The position numbers and the translations under genes were made by a program. From positions 6,809 to 70,808 of the forward strand of contig JBQTIR010000001.1 of NCBI GenBank assembly GCA_052387905.1: a stretch of DNA of 64,000 bases. Reading direction: 5' to 3'. Shown here in pieces: positions 16,067 to 23,908 of this stretch. This DNA is from JBQTII01 sp052387905. GTDB lineage: Bacteria > Actinomycetota > Actinomycetes > Sporichthyales > Sporichthyaceae. How positions within the stretch are numbered: position 1 is the first letter of the stretch; each line of letters begins with the position of its first letter. The notes below the pieces were generated by a model. That model ran no database searches. It saw only the letters and a program-made list of their open reading frames with translations, and had not been told where the DNA came from.

Positions 16067-16153
16067 ACGTGATTCACGTGTGCGCAGCTCAACGATGGTG
16101 CCCGGGACGGGATTCGAACCCGTACTCCCTTGCGGGAAGCGAGGTTTAAGCTC
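16067..16153. repeat. attR core with flanking homology
   Basis: Bases 16098-16153 match 3061-3116 exactly and form the 3' two-thirds of the intact tRNA-Leu gene, so insertion left the tRNA functional. A 21-base flank (16067-16087) matches 3031-3051. The recombination crossover cannot be placed within the 56 identical bases, but integrases of this class often cut at the anticodon region, which is inside the repeat. Confidence 0.9.
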
Positions 16154-16182
16154 GCCGCGGTTGCCAGTTACGCCACCCGGGC
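16099..16182 (-). tRNA. tRNA-Leu(TAA), intact, target of the element
   Basis: An 84-nt type II tRNA. The acceptor stem is GCCCGGG/CCCGGGC with discriminator A, the anticodon loop is CTTAAAC (anticodon TAA), the long variable arm is TTCCCGCAAGGGAGT and the T-loop is TTCGAAT. The CCA end is not encoded. The 3' portion was supplied by the element's attachment site. TAA-reading Leu is a rarely used decoder in high-GC genomes, which is also the bldA-type tRNA of actinomycetes. Confidence 0.95.
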
Positions 16183-16298
16183 GGTGGGTGCAGCCACGCT
16201 ATCGAGCCCCGCGGCGTCGGGTACGAATCAAGGTGGCAAGCGGTGCGGCGCCGTTCGCCGGCGCGGACGCAACACCGGCCACCACATTGACCATGGGC

Positions 16299-17123
16299 CT
16301 ACGTCGCCGGTCCAGGGAGACCGGCGATGACGCGCGCGCGGCCGAGGACGGCGTCGAGCATCGGCTCCGTCAGGCGCCCGGTAAAGGTGTTCTGCTGGCT
16401 GGGGTGGAACGAGCCCAGCAGCGTCAACTCGCCGGCGGGCCCGGCCAGCTCCACCTCGACGCCGTGTCCGAACTTGGGGCGGGGCCGCGGGATGGCGATG
16501 GCGTGGGCGCCGAGCGCGTCCAGGGCCGCGGCCCAGCCGAAGCCACCGAGGCAGACCACGGCGCGCAGGTGCGGCAGGACGAACTCCAACTCGCGGTGCA
16601 ACCACGGCCGGCAGGCGTCGCGCTCGTCGTTGGTCGGCTTGTTCAGCGGCGGCGCGCACCGCACTGCCGCGGCCATCCGGGCGCCGAGCAGACGCTGACC
16701 GTCGCCCGCCCGGATCGAGGTCGCCTGGGCGGCGAGGCCGACGCGGTGCAGCGAGGCGAAGAGCCAATCCCCGCTGCGGTCCCCGGTGAAAATGCGCCCG
16801 GTCCGGTTGCCGCCGTGCGCGGCCGGCGCCAGACCGACGATCAGGACTCGCGGCTCGGCAGCGCCCCAGCCGGCGATCGGGCGGCCCCAGTACGGTTCGT
16901 CGGCGTAGGCCTTGCGCCGCTGCAGGGCGACCTGCTCGCGCCATTCGACGAGGCGGGGGCAGGCCCGGCACACCGACTGGCGGGCTTCGAGCTCGCCCAA
17001 CTCGGCGGCAGTGGCTGCCAGCGCGGCGACGTCGGCCGGATCCGCGGCGACCGGGGTGTCCGGGTGCGCCGGGTCCTCGGGCCAGCCAGTCCCGGGCGCC
17101 ACGAAGGGCAAGCGTTCACTCAC
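16299..17123 (-). CDS. Uracil-DNA glycosylase, family 5 (UdgB-like)
   Basis: A 274-residue base-excision repair enzyme removing uracil and deaminated bases from DNA. Motif A reads GLAPAAHGGNRTGRIFTGD, with the Ala-rather-than-acidic position typical of family 5. The C-terminal motif is FHPSQQNTFTGRLT. A Cys pair in SVCRACPRL plus later CRPW and VVCLGG probably ligate the 4Fe-4S cluster. The length and motif order match family 5 rather than the Ung or family 4 types. It lies on the same strand as the ppx gene upstream, with a strong palindromic repeat between them. Confidence 0.9.
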   Translation of the reverse strand: MSERLPFVAPGTGWPEDPAHPDTPVAADPADVAALAATAAELGELEARQSVCRACPRLVEWREQVALQRRKAYADEPYWGRPIAGWGAAEPRVLIVGLAPAAHGGNRTGRIFTGDRSGDWLFASLHRVGLAAQATSIRAGDGQRLLGARMAAAVRCAPPLNKPTNDERDACRPWLHRELEFVLPHLRAVVCLGGFGWAAALDALGAHAIAIPRPRPKFGHGVEVELAGPAGELTLLGSFHPSQQNTFTGRLTEPMLDAVLGRARVIAGLPGPAT

Positions 17124-17133
17124 GGCGCGTCTG

Positions 17134-17199
17134 CCATCTTCGGGCGGCGATTGGACCCATCGAGCCTCCGGGATAGGTCGGAAACGCGCCCGAAGATGG
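17134..17199. repeat. Intergenic inverted repeat, copy 1 (terminator-like)
   Basis: CCATCTTCGGGCG (17134-17146) is perfectly inverted at 17187-17199, and an inner imperfect pair (GACC...ATC at 17154-17161, GAT.GGTC at 17172-17179) gives a two-level stem. A second copy with the same outer sequence and the same ATAGGTC inner arm lies at 47603-47664. It separates ppx (upstream) from udgB (downstream), both on the minus strand, so it may terminate or insulate. Confidence 0.75.
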
Positions 17200-17213
17200 A
17201 AGGTTCATGGTGC

Positions 17214-18146
17214 TCAGGAGGCAGGGAAGGCGATCGAGGCGGCGATGCCGTCGAGGATGTCGGACTCGGACGCGATCAGATCCAGCCCGCCGAGTCGGTC
17301 CACGATGCACTCCACGACCAGCGCACCCGCGGCGATGACGTCGACGCGACCCGGGTGCATGACGCCGATCCGTGCACGCGCCGTGCGGGACATGGTGCGC
17401 ATCGCCGCCGCGATCTCGCGGACCTGGGCCGGCCGCACGCGGGAGAGGTGGATGCGCGCGGGGTCGTAGGCGGGCAGGCCGAGGGCGATGGCGGCGATCG
17501 TGGTGACGGTGCCGGCGACCCCGACCAGGGTCCGGGCCTGCGAGAACGGGACGACCGTTCCCGCGAGGTCGATCGCGGCCTCGATATCCGCTCGGGCGGC
17601 AGCGACCTGGTCCGCCGTCGGTGGATCGTCGCGTAGATGGCGCTCGCGCATGCGCACACAGCCCACATTGACCGAGCGCGCGGCCAGCACGCTGTCGCTG
17701 CCGAGCACGAACTCCGTCGATCCACCACCGACGTCGACGACCAGGTACGGCCCCGGAGCCCCGGTGGCTGCGAGCCTGGCGGTGGCACCGGCGAAGGAGA
17801 GCGCGGCTTCCTGATCGCCGGTGATGACCTCGGGGGTGACGCCGAGAATCTCGGCGATGCCGGCCATGAACTCCGCCGCGTTCTCGGCGTCGCGGGTCGC
17901 GCTTGTGGCGACGAAACGGACCTGCTGCGCGCCGGCCGCGCGAATGGCCTCCGCGTAGATCCGGGTCGCCGCGAAGGTGCGCTCGAGGGCTTCGGGGGCC
18001 AGCCGGCCGGTGGCGTCCACGCCCTGCCCGAGTCGCACGACCTCCATCCGGCGGTCCAGGTCGTGCAAGGCGCCGCCGGGCCCGGGCTCGGCGATCAACA
18101 GCCGGATCGAATTGGTGCCGCAGTCGATCGCTGCCACCCGTGTCAT
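17214..18146 (-). CDS. ppx: Exopolyphosphatase / guanosine pentaphosphate phosphatase
   Basis: A 310-residue Ppx/GppA family protein of the ASKHA fold. Phosphate 1 motif: AIDCGTNSIRLL; central VATSATRDAEN; GDQEAALSFAGA; phosphate 2 motif VDVGGGSTEFVLG with the catalytic Glu. It removes terminal phosphate from polyphosphate or pppGpp; the short one-domain form is usual in actinobacteria. Start ATG 18146 is chosen over a codon 21 bases upstream because GGGGAG is at the right distance. It is downstream of ftsB-DUF501 on the same strand. Confidence 0.92.
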   Translation of the reverse strand: MTRVAAIDCGTNSIRLLIAEPGPGGALHDLDRRMEVVRLGQGVDATGRLAPEALERTFAATRIYAEAIRAAGAQQVRFVATSATRDAENAAEFMAGIAEILGVTPEVITGDQEAALSFAGATARLAATGAPGPYLVVDVGGGSTEFVLGSDSVLAARSVNVGCVRMRERHLRDDPPTADQVAAARADIEAAIDLAGTVVPFSQARTLVGVAGTVTTIAAIALGLPAYDPARIHLSRVRPAQVREIAAAMRTMSRTARARIGVMHPGRVDVIAAGALVVECIVDRLGGLDLIASESDILDGIAASIAFPAS

Positions 18147-18248
18147 GCGCCGCTCCCCACCCCTCAACCTCCTGCGTCCGACGAAGTGTGGCCTACGACC
18201 GATTGAGGCGAGCGCAACCGAATGCCGTGATGTCCGATCAGATGTGGC

Positions 18249-18782
18249 CTATAGCGCTCGTTCGGTCGGACGTCCGGAAGTGGGCGGCAGGCAGGGGTGC
18301 CGGGTCCACCAGGGACCGAGGGCAGCGAGCACCTCGTCGCCGAGGGGGTTGACGCCCGGACCGGCCGCGAGGGCATGCCCGGCCAACACGTGCAGACACT
18401 TCACGCGGGTCGGCATCCCGCCGGCGGAGATCCCGGCGATCTCGGCGACGTCCTCGACGGCCACCCGGCGCGCCACATAGTCCACGTGTGCGGCGGCGTA
18501 GGCGGCCGCGAGATCCGGGTCGGTGGCGAGGCGGTCATTCATCTGCCGCATCACTCCCCCGGCCTCGAGGGTTCCGATCGCCGAGGCCGCCGAGGGGCAG
18601 GTCAGGTAGAACATCGTCGGGAAGGGCGTGCCGTCCTCCAGGCGAGGCCGCGTCGCGACCACGTCCGGTTTACCGCAAGGACACCGGTGGGCGACCCCCG
18701 AGGCCGAGCGCGGGGCCCGACCGAGCTGCGCAGTGACTACGGCACGGTCTGCCGGATCGAGGGCGTTGCCCGAACCGCTCAG
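18249..18782 (-). CDS. DUF501 family protein
   Basis: About 177 residues of the actinobacterial DUF501 family; function unknown. Recognisable parts are RCPCGKPDVVATRPRLEDG, FYLTCPSA near the middle and a C terminus with CLHVLAGHALAAG. The family typically starts near DPADRAVVTAQLGR. No ATG or GTG is available there, but a CTG at 18780-18782 overlaps the ftsB stop as CTGA, with GGAG seven bases upstream, so I infer a CTG start coupled to ftsB. The order ftsB-DUF501-ppx is common in actinobacteria. Confidence 0.85.
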   Translation of the reverse strand: MSGSGNALDPADRAVVTAQLGRAPRSASGVAHRCPCGKPDVVATRPRLEDGTPFPTMFYLTCPSAASAIGTLEAGGVMRQMNDRLATDPDLAAAYAAAHVDYVARRVAVEDVAEIAGISAGGMPTRVKCLHVLAGHALAAGPGVNPLGDEVLAALGPWWTRHPCLPPTSGRPTERAL

Positions 18783-19336
18783 CGGCCAGCTCCTGACGAC
18801 TCTGTCCCTAGCGGGAGCTCTTCGATCGGGGTGGCCGCCTCGGCAACCGAACCGAGCAGCCGATCCCACCACGGGGCATCGGCCAGGGGACCCGCCAGGC
18901 CCTCCTGCTCAGCCGCGGGCGGGTCGCTGACCCGGAACCCGGCCTCGCCGGGAAGCACGTAGTGCAGGCGGCGCCGGGCCTCGCGCTCGATGTAGTACGG
19001 CTGGTCGACGGAGTTCAGGTCCTGCTGCAGGTCTGCGACCCGCGCGACGCTATCGGCCACCTGCGCGCGCAGCTGCGCGATGTCGGCCCGCTGCGCCACA
19101 AACCGCTGCGCCGGATACGCGACGGAGAGCGCGACGGCGAACAGCACGGCGGCCACCACCACCGCCTGCCGGGTGAACGGGCTACGACCGCCGGCGCCCG
19201 GCGCGATCACCGGCTCAGGCACCGCCTGCGCGGGGATCGGGCCGCGCCCGGTGCGGACCTGCGAGCGACCCGCACCCGGACGCGCCCGATCGCGGGCGCC
19301 GGGGCGCGGCGCCGGCGATCGACGAGGGACCTTCAC
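18779..19336 (-). CDS. ftsB: Septum formation initiator FtsB/DivIC family protein
   Basis: A 185-residue bitopic membrane protein. A 55-residue basic, proline-rich cytoplasmic tail precedes one membrane helix (QAVVVAAVLFAVALSVAYPA) and then a coiled coil (IAQLRAQVADSVARVADLQQ) with the family ending DQPYYIEREARRRLHYV. It bridges early and late divisome proteins and interacts with FtsL/FtsQ. GTG 19336 directly follows the eno stop with no gap, and its stop is overlapped by the DUF501 start. The long basic tail is an actinobacterial trait. Confidence 0.92.
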   Translation of the reverse strand: MKVPRRSPAPRPGARDRARPGAGRSQVRTGRGPIPAQAVPEPVIAPGAGGRSPFTRQAVVVAAVLFAVALSVAYPAQRFVAQRADIAQLRAQVADSVARVADLQQDLNSVDQPYYIEREARRRLHYVLPGEAGFRVSDPPAAEQEGLAGPLADAPWWDRLLGSVAEAATPIEELPLGTESSGAGR

Positions 19337-20623
19337 CTATGACCCTGCGGTGAAGCGAGGGAACGCGCCGCGGCCGGCGTAGCGAGCAGCGTCGTCGAGC
19401 ATCGACTCGATACGCAGCAGCTGGTTGTACTTCGCGACCCGCTCCGATCGCGCCGGAGCGCCGGTCTTGATCTGGCCGCAATCGGTCGCGACCGCGAGGT
19501 CGGCGATCGTGGTGTCCTCGGTCTCCCCGGACCGGTGGCTCATCATCGCCCGGTACCCGGCGCGATGGGCCAACGAGACCGCGTCGAGGGTCTCGGTCAG
19601 GGTGCCGATCTGATTGACCTTCACCAGCAGGGCATTGGCGGTGTTCTCGGCGATGCCGCGGGCCAGTCGCTGCGGGTTGGTGACGAACAGGTCGTCGCCC
19701 ACGAGCTGCACCTGCCCACCCAGGCTCTCGGTGAGGCCGTGCCAGCCGTCCCAGTCCTCTTCGTTCATGGGGTCCTCGATGGACACCAGCGGGTAGTCCC
19801 GGACCAGCTCGGCGTAATAGGCGGCCATCTGCTCGGAGGTGCGCTTGCTGCCCTCGAACAGGTAGACCCCGTCCGAGTAGAACTCGGTGGCGGCCACATC
19901 CAGGGCCAGTGCGATGTCGGTGCCGAGGCGATAGCCGGCCTGCTCGACCGCGACGGCGATGAGGTCCAGCGCGGCGCGGTTGCTCGGCAGATCCGGGGCG
20001 AAGCCACCCTCGTCACCGAGGCCGGTGGCCAGCCCCTCACGCTTGAGGACGGCCTTGAGGCTGTGGTAGACCTCCGCGCCCCAGCGCAGCGCCTCGGAGA
20101 AGGTCGCCGCTCCGATGGGGGCGATCATGAATTCCTGGATGTCGACGGAGGTGTCGGCGTGCGCGCCGCCGTTGAGGATGTTCATCATCGGCACCGGCAG
20201 AACGTGGGCGTTAGGTCCGCCGATGTACCGGAACAGCGGAAGGTCCACGCTGATCGCCGCGGCCCGCGCAACCGCGAGGCTCACCCCGAGGATGGCGTTG
20301 GCTCCGAGACGGGACTTGTCCGCCGTGCCGTCCAGGTCGAGCAACGCCTGGTCGACCAGACGCTGCTCGGTGGCGTCGAAGCCGAGCAGTTCGGGCTGGA
20401 TCTCCTCGAGCACGGCGGTGACGGCGCGCTGCACCCCCTTGCCGAGGTAGCGGCCGGTGTCGCCGTCTCGCAACTCGACGGCTTCGAACGCGCCGGTGGA
20501 CGCGCCGGAGGGAACGGCGGCGCGGGCGATGGTGCCGTCATCGAGAACGACCTCGACCTCGACCGTCGGGTTGCCCCGAGAGTCCAGGATCTCTCGGGCG
20601 TCGATCTCCTCGATCGTGGACAC
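19337..20623 (-). CDS. eno: Enolase (phosphopyruvate hydratase)
   Basis: A complete 428-residue enolase converting 2-phosphoglycerate to phosphoenolpyruvate. N-terminal REILDSRGNPTVE, loop SGASTGAFEAVELRDGD, Mg sites in LALDVAATEFY, SIEDPMNEEDW and QLVGDDLFVTN, the catalytic Lys in LLVKVNQIGTLTE, and the HRSGETEDTTIADL motif are all present. It leads a run with ftsB, DUF501 and ppx (stop TAG abuts the ftsB GTG). Confidence 0.98.
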   Translation of the reverse strand: MSTIEEIDAREILDSRGNPTVEVEVVLDDGTIARAAVPSGASTGAFEAVELRDGDTGRYLGKGVQRAVTAVLEEIQPELLGFDATEQRLVDQALLDLDGTADKSRLGANAILGVSLAVARAAAISVDLPLFRYIGGPNAHVLPVPMMNILNGGAHADTSVDIQEFMIAPIGAATFSEALRWGAEVYHSLKAVLKREGLATGLGDEGGFAPDLPSNRAALDLIAVAVEQAGYRLGTDIALALDVAATEFYSDGVYLFEGSKRTSEQMAAYYAELVRDYPLVSIEDPMNEEDWDGWHGLTESLGGQVQLVGDDLFVTNPQRLARGIAENTANALLVKVNQIGTLTETLDAVSLAHRAGYRAMMSHRSGETEDTTIADLAVATDCGQIKTGAPARSERVAKYNQLLRIESMLDDAARYAGRGAFPRFTAGS

Positions 20624-20768
20624 GGGGTGCCTCCGGACGGTGCGCGCGCAAGGTGAGGTCCCAACCCTACCGACGCGAGCCCGACGCTTTCCGGCGCCGC
20701 TCCGCGGCGGGCCCGCTGACGTGAAAGTCCTTCACCGCGGTGTCGGTATTGACCCGGTTGGTCGTGCC

Positions 20769-22514
20769 TCAACCCTCGTGGGGGCGACGGCGCGCGAGCA
20801 CCCGGTACAGGACGGGGTCCTCGTCCTTATAGGGCGAGAGGCCAGTGGACTCCACCTCGAAGTTCACGTCGAAGCCGTACTTCTCCCGCAGCGCGATGCC
20901 GAACCTGGGGCCGTCCTGGAACCTGCGGTAGTGCTTGGTGTGCACCTTCATCCGGTCCGCGTCGCCGGTGGTGCGGAACTCCGCCGCGAAGGCGTCCCCG
21001 CCGCGGGCCACCGAGGACAGCACGCTCATCAGCGTCGCCTGCACGTCTTCCGGGATCGAGTGCAGGAAGAACCGGGCGTAGAACAGCACCGGCTGATCGC
21101 CGGCCCGTGCGATGGCCGCGCCCAGCACACTGCGCAGTTGCGTGGCGTCCCCGACATCGCAGGCCGCGAAACTCACCCGCTCGCCCATGCCCATGTCGGC
21201 GGCCTTCTTGGTGGCGTGGCGCACCCCGATGTGCGAGCGGTCCAGGCCGGTGACGGTTTTCCCCGCCATCCCGAAGGCATAGGAATCGCGCCCGTCGCCA
21301 CAGCCGATGTCGATGACATGGCCCGGCGCGTCCGGCAAGCCGTTGACGTAGGTGAAGAACGTCGAACCCGAGGTGTACTCGGTGCGGGCGTAGAAGTTCG
21401 CCCAGTAGATCTCTTCGATGTCGTCGTGCGCGATGAACGCACCCAACGCCCGCTTGGTGCGATCCCGTGCCCAGTCGAAGCCCGGGGTGGGCTCGCGCCA
21501 ACCCGAGCCGTAGATCGCTTCGGCGAACTGCTCACCGTTGATCGGGCACGCCACGGTGCCGGTCGCGAACGGGACCTCGGCGACCCCGCGCCAGTCCTCC
21601 TTGCGCACGTCGATCGTGCCGGCGACACCGAACGGGAAGCCCAGCACCCCGGCGTCGTCGAAGAAGATGTGGAACAGGTCGATGCGGATCGCCGGCTTGG
21701 TCGGGTGGTGGACGTGCAACGCGGTGCGCCGACCCTCCAGGTCGTAGCCTGCCTCGATCAGCGCGAAGGCGATCTTCTTCATCTCGGCCCCGGCGTGGGC
21801 GCCGGTCTCGGCCGAGACCAGGATCGCGACATCGAAGTCCACGTCGTGCCCGATGAACCCGCCCTCACGTACCGCGCCGAGCAGGCTCCCGTAGACGACG
21901 AAGGTGTCGTAGCCGAACTGGTCCTTGATGACCGTGCGCACGCCGGCGTAGAGGTCCAGGACCTCCTTCTGCCAGCTGTGATCGAGTTTCTTCGACAACT
22001 GCAACCTGCCCCCGCGGGAGAAGACGTGACCCTCGGCCAATTTGCGCTTGAGGGTGGATGCCGCCCGGGTGCCGTCGCTCTCGGGCCGCAGGAACATGCC
22101 GCGCCCGGCGATGGGGAGTAGGACTCCCCCCGCGCGCACCGTCAGGGTGTCGGTGGTCTTGGCGAAGTTCCACAGGTGGTTGAGCAGGAACCGGAAACCG
22201 CGGACCTCACCGGATCCGGTGCGGTCCATGCTCGAAGTGGCCCAAGTCGCGGCCACCTCGACCTTGCCCAGGTGCAACGTCACCTTGACCGGGGGTGCCC
22301 CGGCCGGGACGGCGATCCAGCCCTCCACGGTGTTCCGGGTGAAGTCCTCGACGACGCCGACGACCTTGGGTTGGGCATTGGCGGCGCTGGCGGCGGCCGG
22401 CGCCCAACCGCGACGTCGCAACTCGCGCGCGGCACGCCCTCGCACCCGGCGGGCCTGGCCCGACAGGAGACTCCGCGCCCCGTTCACGTAGGACGCGGTG
22501 GTCTTCGTGCCCAT
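20769..22514 (-). CDS. LicD-type transferase fused to SAM methyltransferase
   Basis: A 581-residue multidomain protein. Residues 50-140 form a beta-rich domain I cannot name. Residues 195-330 look like a LicD/fukutin-related nucleotidyltransferase-fold phosphotransferase: VVYGSLLGAVREGGFIGHD, then DVDFDVAIL (metal Asp residues), and RIDLFHIFF. Residues 370-570 form a class I SAM methyltransferase with HVIDIGCGDGRDSYAF. LicD relatives add phosphocholine or related phospho-groups to surface glycans; a methylase in the same chain suggests made-and-modified decoration, which is inference. ATG 22514 is selected for its GAGGTG site; 13 codons upstream lack one. It lies between mazG and eno, not a usual place for such a gene. 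Confidence 0.75.
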   Translation of the reverse strand: MGTKTTASYVNGARSLLSGQARRVRGRAARELRRRGWAPAAASAANAQPKVVGVVEDFTRNTVEGWIAVPAGAPPVKVTLHLGKVEVAATWATSSMDRTGSGEVRGFRFLLNHLWNFAKTTDTLTVRAGGVLLPIAGRGMFLRPESDGTRAASTLKRKLAEGHVFSRGGRLQLSKKLDHSWQKEVLDLYAGVRTVIKDQFGYDTFVVYGSLLGAVREGGFIGHDVDFDVAILVSAETGAHAGAEMKKIAFALIEAGYDLEGRRTALHVHHPTKPAIRIDLFHIFFDDAGVLGFPFGVAGTIDVRKEDWRGVAEVPFATGTVACPINGEQFAEAIYGSGWREPTPGFDWARDRTKRALGAFIAHDDIEEIYWANFYARTEYTSGSTFFTYVNGLPDAPGHVIDIGCGDGRDSYAFGMAGKTVTGLDRSHIGVRHATKKAADMGMGERVSFAACDVGDATQLRSVLGAAIARAGDQPVLFYARFFLHSIPEDVQATLMSVLSSVARGGDAFAAEFRTTGDADRMKVHTKHYRRFQDGPRFGIALREKYGFDVNFEVESTGLSPYKDEDPVLYRVLARRRPHEG

Positions 22515-22622
22515 GTTCACCTCGATGCCATCGGCGGCGTGTCGCCACGCCACGGATTCCCCCGCCCCGGAAAGAGGGCCTCGCCACGATATCGGAGATT
22601 CAGTTCCCGCCCGGGGAGAACG

Positions 22623-23267
22623 TCAGCTCGCGCTCGCCCGGACATCGGCGGCGAAGCGTCGACAGGTTTCCCGCAGAGCCGCTTCGGGGTCCACGCCCCG
22701 GGCGCGCGCCGCTGCCACCAGGGCGAACAGCGCGTCTCCGATGTCGTCACCGACGGCGACGAGCGGAACCGCGACCCCGGCCCGCTCGGCCCGGGACTGC
22801 AGCTTCGAGGCCAGCGCCAGGGCCGGTTGGGCAAGGGGCACACCGTCCATCGCCGACGTGCGGCCCTTCTCCGCGGCCTTGATCGTCTCCCAGGTGGCCT
22901 CGACGCTCGCGACGTCCGGCATCTGGCCGGGCACGGCGGTCTGCGCGGCGAAGACATGCGGATGACGACGCACCAGTTTGGCCCGGATGCCCTCGGCGAC
23001 GTCGTCGATGTCGAACGGGTCCTGGGGGTGCTCCGCGGCGACCCGGGCGTGAAAGATCACCTGGAGCAGCAGGTCGCCGAGTTCCTCGCGCAGATGGGCG
23101 CGATCGCCCGTCTCGACGGCCTCGACCAGCTCGTAGGTCTCCTCGAGCACGTAGGTCAGCAGCGACTCGTGGGTCTGCTCGGCGTCCCAGGGACAGCCGC
23201 CCGGTGAGCGCAGCCGGTCCATCACGGCCACCAGGGCCAGCAGAGCGGCTCCGTCGCCCGCGCTCAT
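22623..23267 (-). CDS. mazG: Nucleoside triphosphate pyrophosphohydrolase MazG
   Basis: A 214-residue MazG family enzyme hydrolysing non-canonical (d)NTPs to monophosphates. RLRSPGGCPWDAEQTHESL is the family's N-terminal signature, followed by the EExxE metal site within LEETYELVEAVE and ELGDLLLQVIFHARV. The C-terminal part is shorter and divergent but retains a second helical repeat. Its start overlaps the stop of the SurA-like gene by 4 bases. It belongs to the mfd-downstream operon. Confidence 0.95.
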   Translation of the reverse strand: MSAGDGAALLALVAVMDRLRSPGGCPWDAEQTHESLLTYVLEETYELVEAVETGDRAHLREELGDLLLQVIFHARVAAEHPQDPFDIDDVAEGIRAKLVRRHPHVFAAQTAVPGQMPDVASVEATWETIKAAEKGRTSAMDGVPLAQPALALASKLQSRAERAGVAVPLVAVGDDIGDALFALVAAARARGVDPEAALRETCRRFAADVRASAS

Positions 23268-23893
23268 CCCTCGGCATCTCCAGACGTTCGAGCCTTGGCC
23301 GGAGCCAGGAAATCGAACGTGAACGGAGAGATGCTGCCTTCGGTGACCGAGAAGGTGCCGTACCTCGGGTTGATCCGGATCTGCATCTTCTGGGCCGTCG
23401 CCACCAGGGACTGCCCGATCACCAAAGCCAGCTGCTCCTGCGGCATCCCGGCATTCTGCGCGGCGAGGCGGTCACCGATCTTCTCCTCCACCGTCAGCCG
23501 ACGGAAGAGCTCATCGAGGGAGTCCAGGCTGAGGTTGTTCTCCGCGGCCAGCCGCGCGATCTCCTCGGGCGGTCGGCGTTCCTCGGCGCGGGTGGCCGCC
23601 ACGTCGCCCTCGGTGACCCGCACGCCCAACTCGACGGCGGCGCGCTCGAACACCAGGTCCAGTACGCGGCGTTCGACCTCCAGGCGTGCGGCCTCGGCGG
23701 GCAGGGCGGATTCCAGATCGAAGCGCTCGCGCAGTTCCCGGATATCGCGCAGGGTGTCCTGAACCTCCGAGATCGTGATCCGCTGCCCGTCGACGACCGC
23801 GGCGGCCCCCAACTGGTTCGGTCCACACGCGGACAGCGCCGCGGCGCCGGTCAGGACGACGGCAAGGGCGGTGGTGGCGCGGCGGCGGGGCAT
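23264..23893 (-). CDS. SurA N-terminal-like lipoprotein
   Basis: A 209-residue predicted lipoprotein: basic start, hydrophobic stretch TTALAVVLTGAAAL, and lipobox LSAC. The mature part resembles the helical chaperone domain of SurA/PrsA family proteins (VVDGQRITISEVQDTLRDIR, then VERRVLDLVFERAAVELGV), without a visible parvulin isomerase domain. It probably acts as a folding factor outside the membrane. It lies 16 bases after mfd and overlaps mazG by 4 bases, giving a mfd-surA-mazG run typical of actinomycetes. Confidence 0.85.
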   Translation of the reverse strand: MPRRRATTALAVVLTGAAALSACGPNQLGAAAVVDGQRITISEVQDTLRDIRELRERFDLESALPAEAARLEVERRVLDLVFERAAVELGVRVTEGDVAATRAEERRPPEEIARLAAENNLSLDSLDELFRRLTVEEKIGDRLAAQNAGMPQEQLALVIGQSLVATAQKMQIRINPRYGTFSVTEGSISPFTFDFLAPAKARTSGDAEG

Positions 23894-23908
23894 ACCTTGA
23901 CAGCTCCT

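Larger units (their letters stand above)
3061..16153. mobile_element. Integrated mobilizable element at tRNA-Leu(TAA), about 13.1 kb
   Basis: The element is bounded by 56-bp direct repeats of the tRNA-Leu 3' end. At the right end it has, in order, excisionase, tyrosine integrase, att core and the restored tRNA. Cargo from the left: a toxin-antitoxin-like pair, MFS exporter with TetR, TetR with an MMPL exporter, then a MobF relaxase-helicase. No Rep initiator and no FtsK/TraB-type translocase are visible, so it differs from classical actinomycete AICEs and looks like an integrative mobilizable element. The relaxase-helicase is frameshifted, so mobilization may be lost. Integrase and excisionase look intact. 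Confidence 0.9.

Noticed and set aside
22176..23207. Large plus-strand frame opposite mazG and LicD fusion
   Set aside because: Opposite strand of clearly coding genes; no domain or ribosome site.
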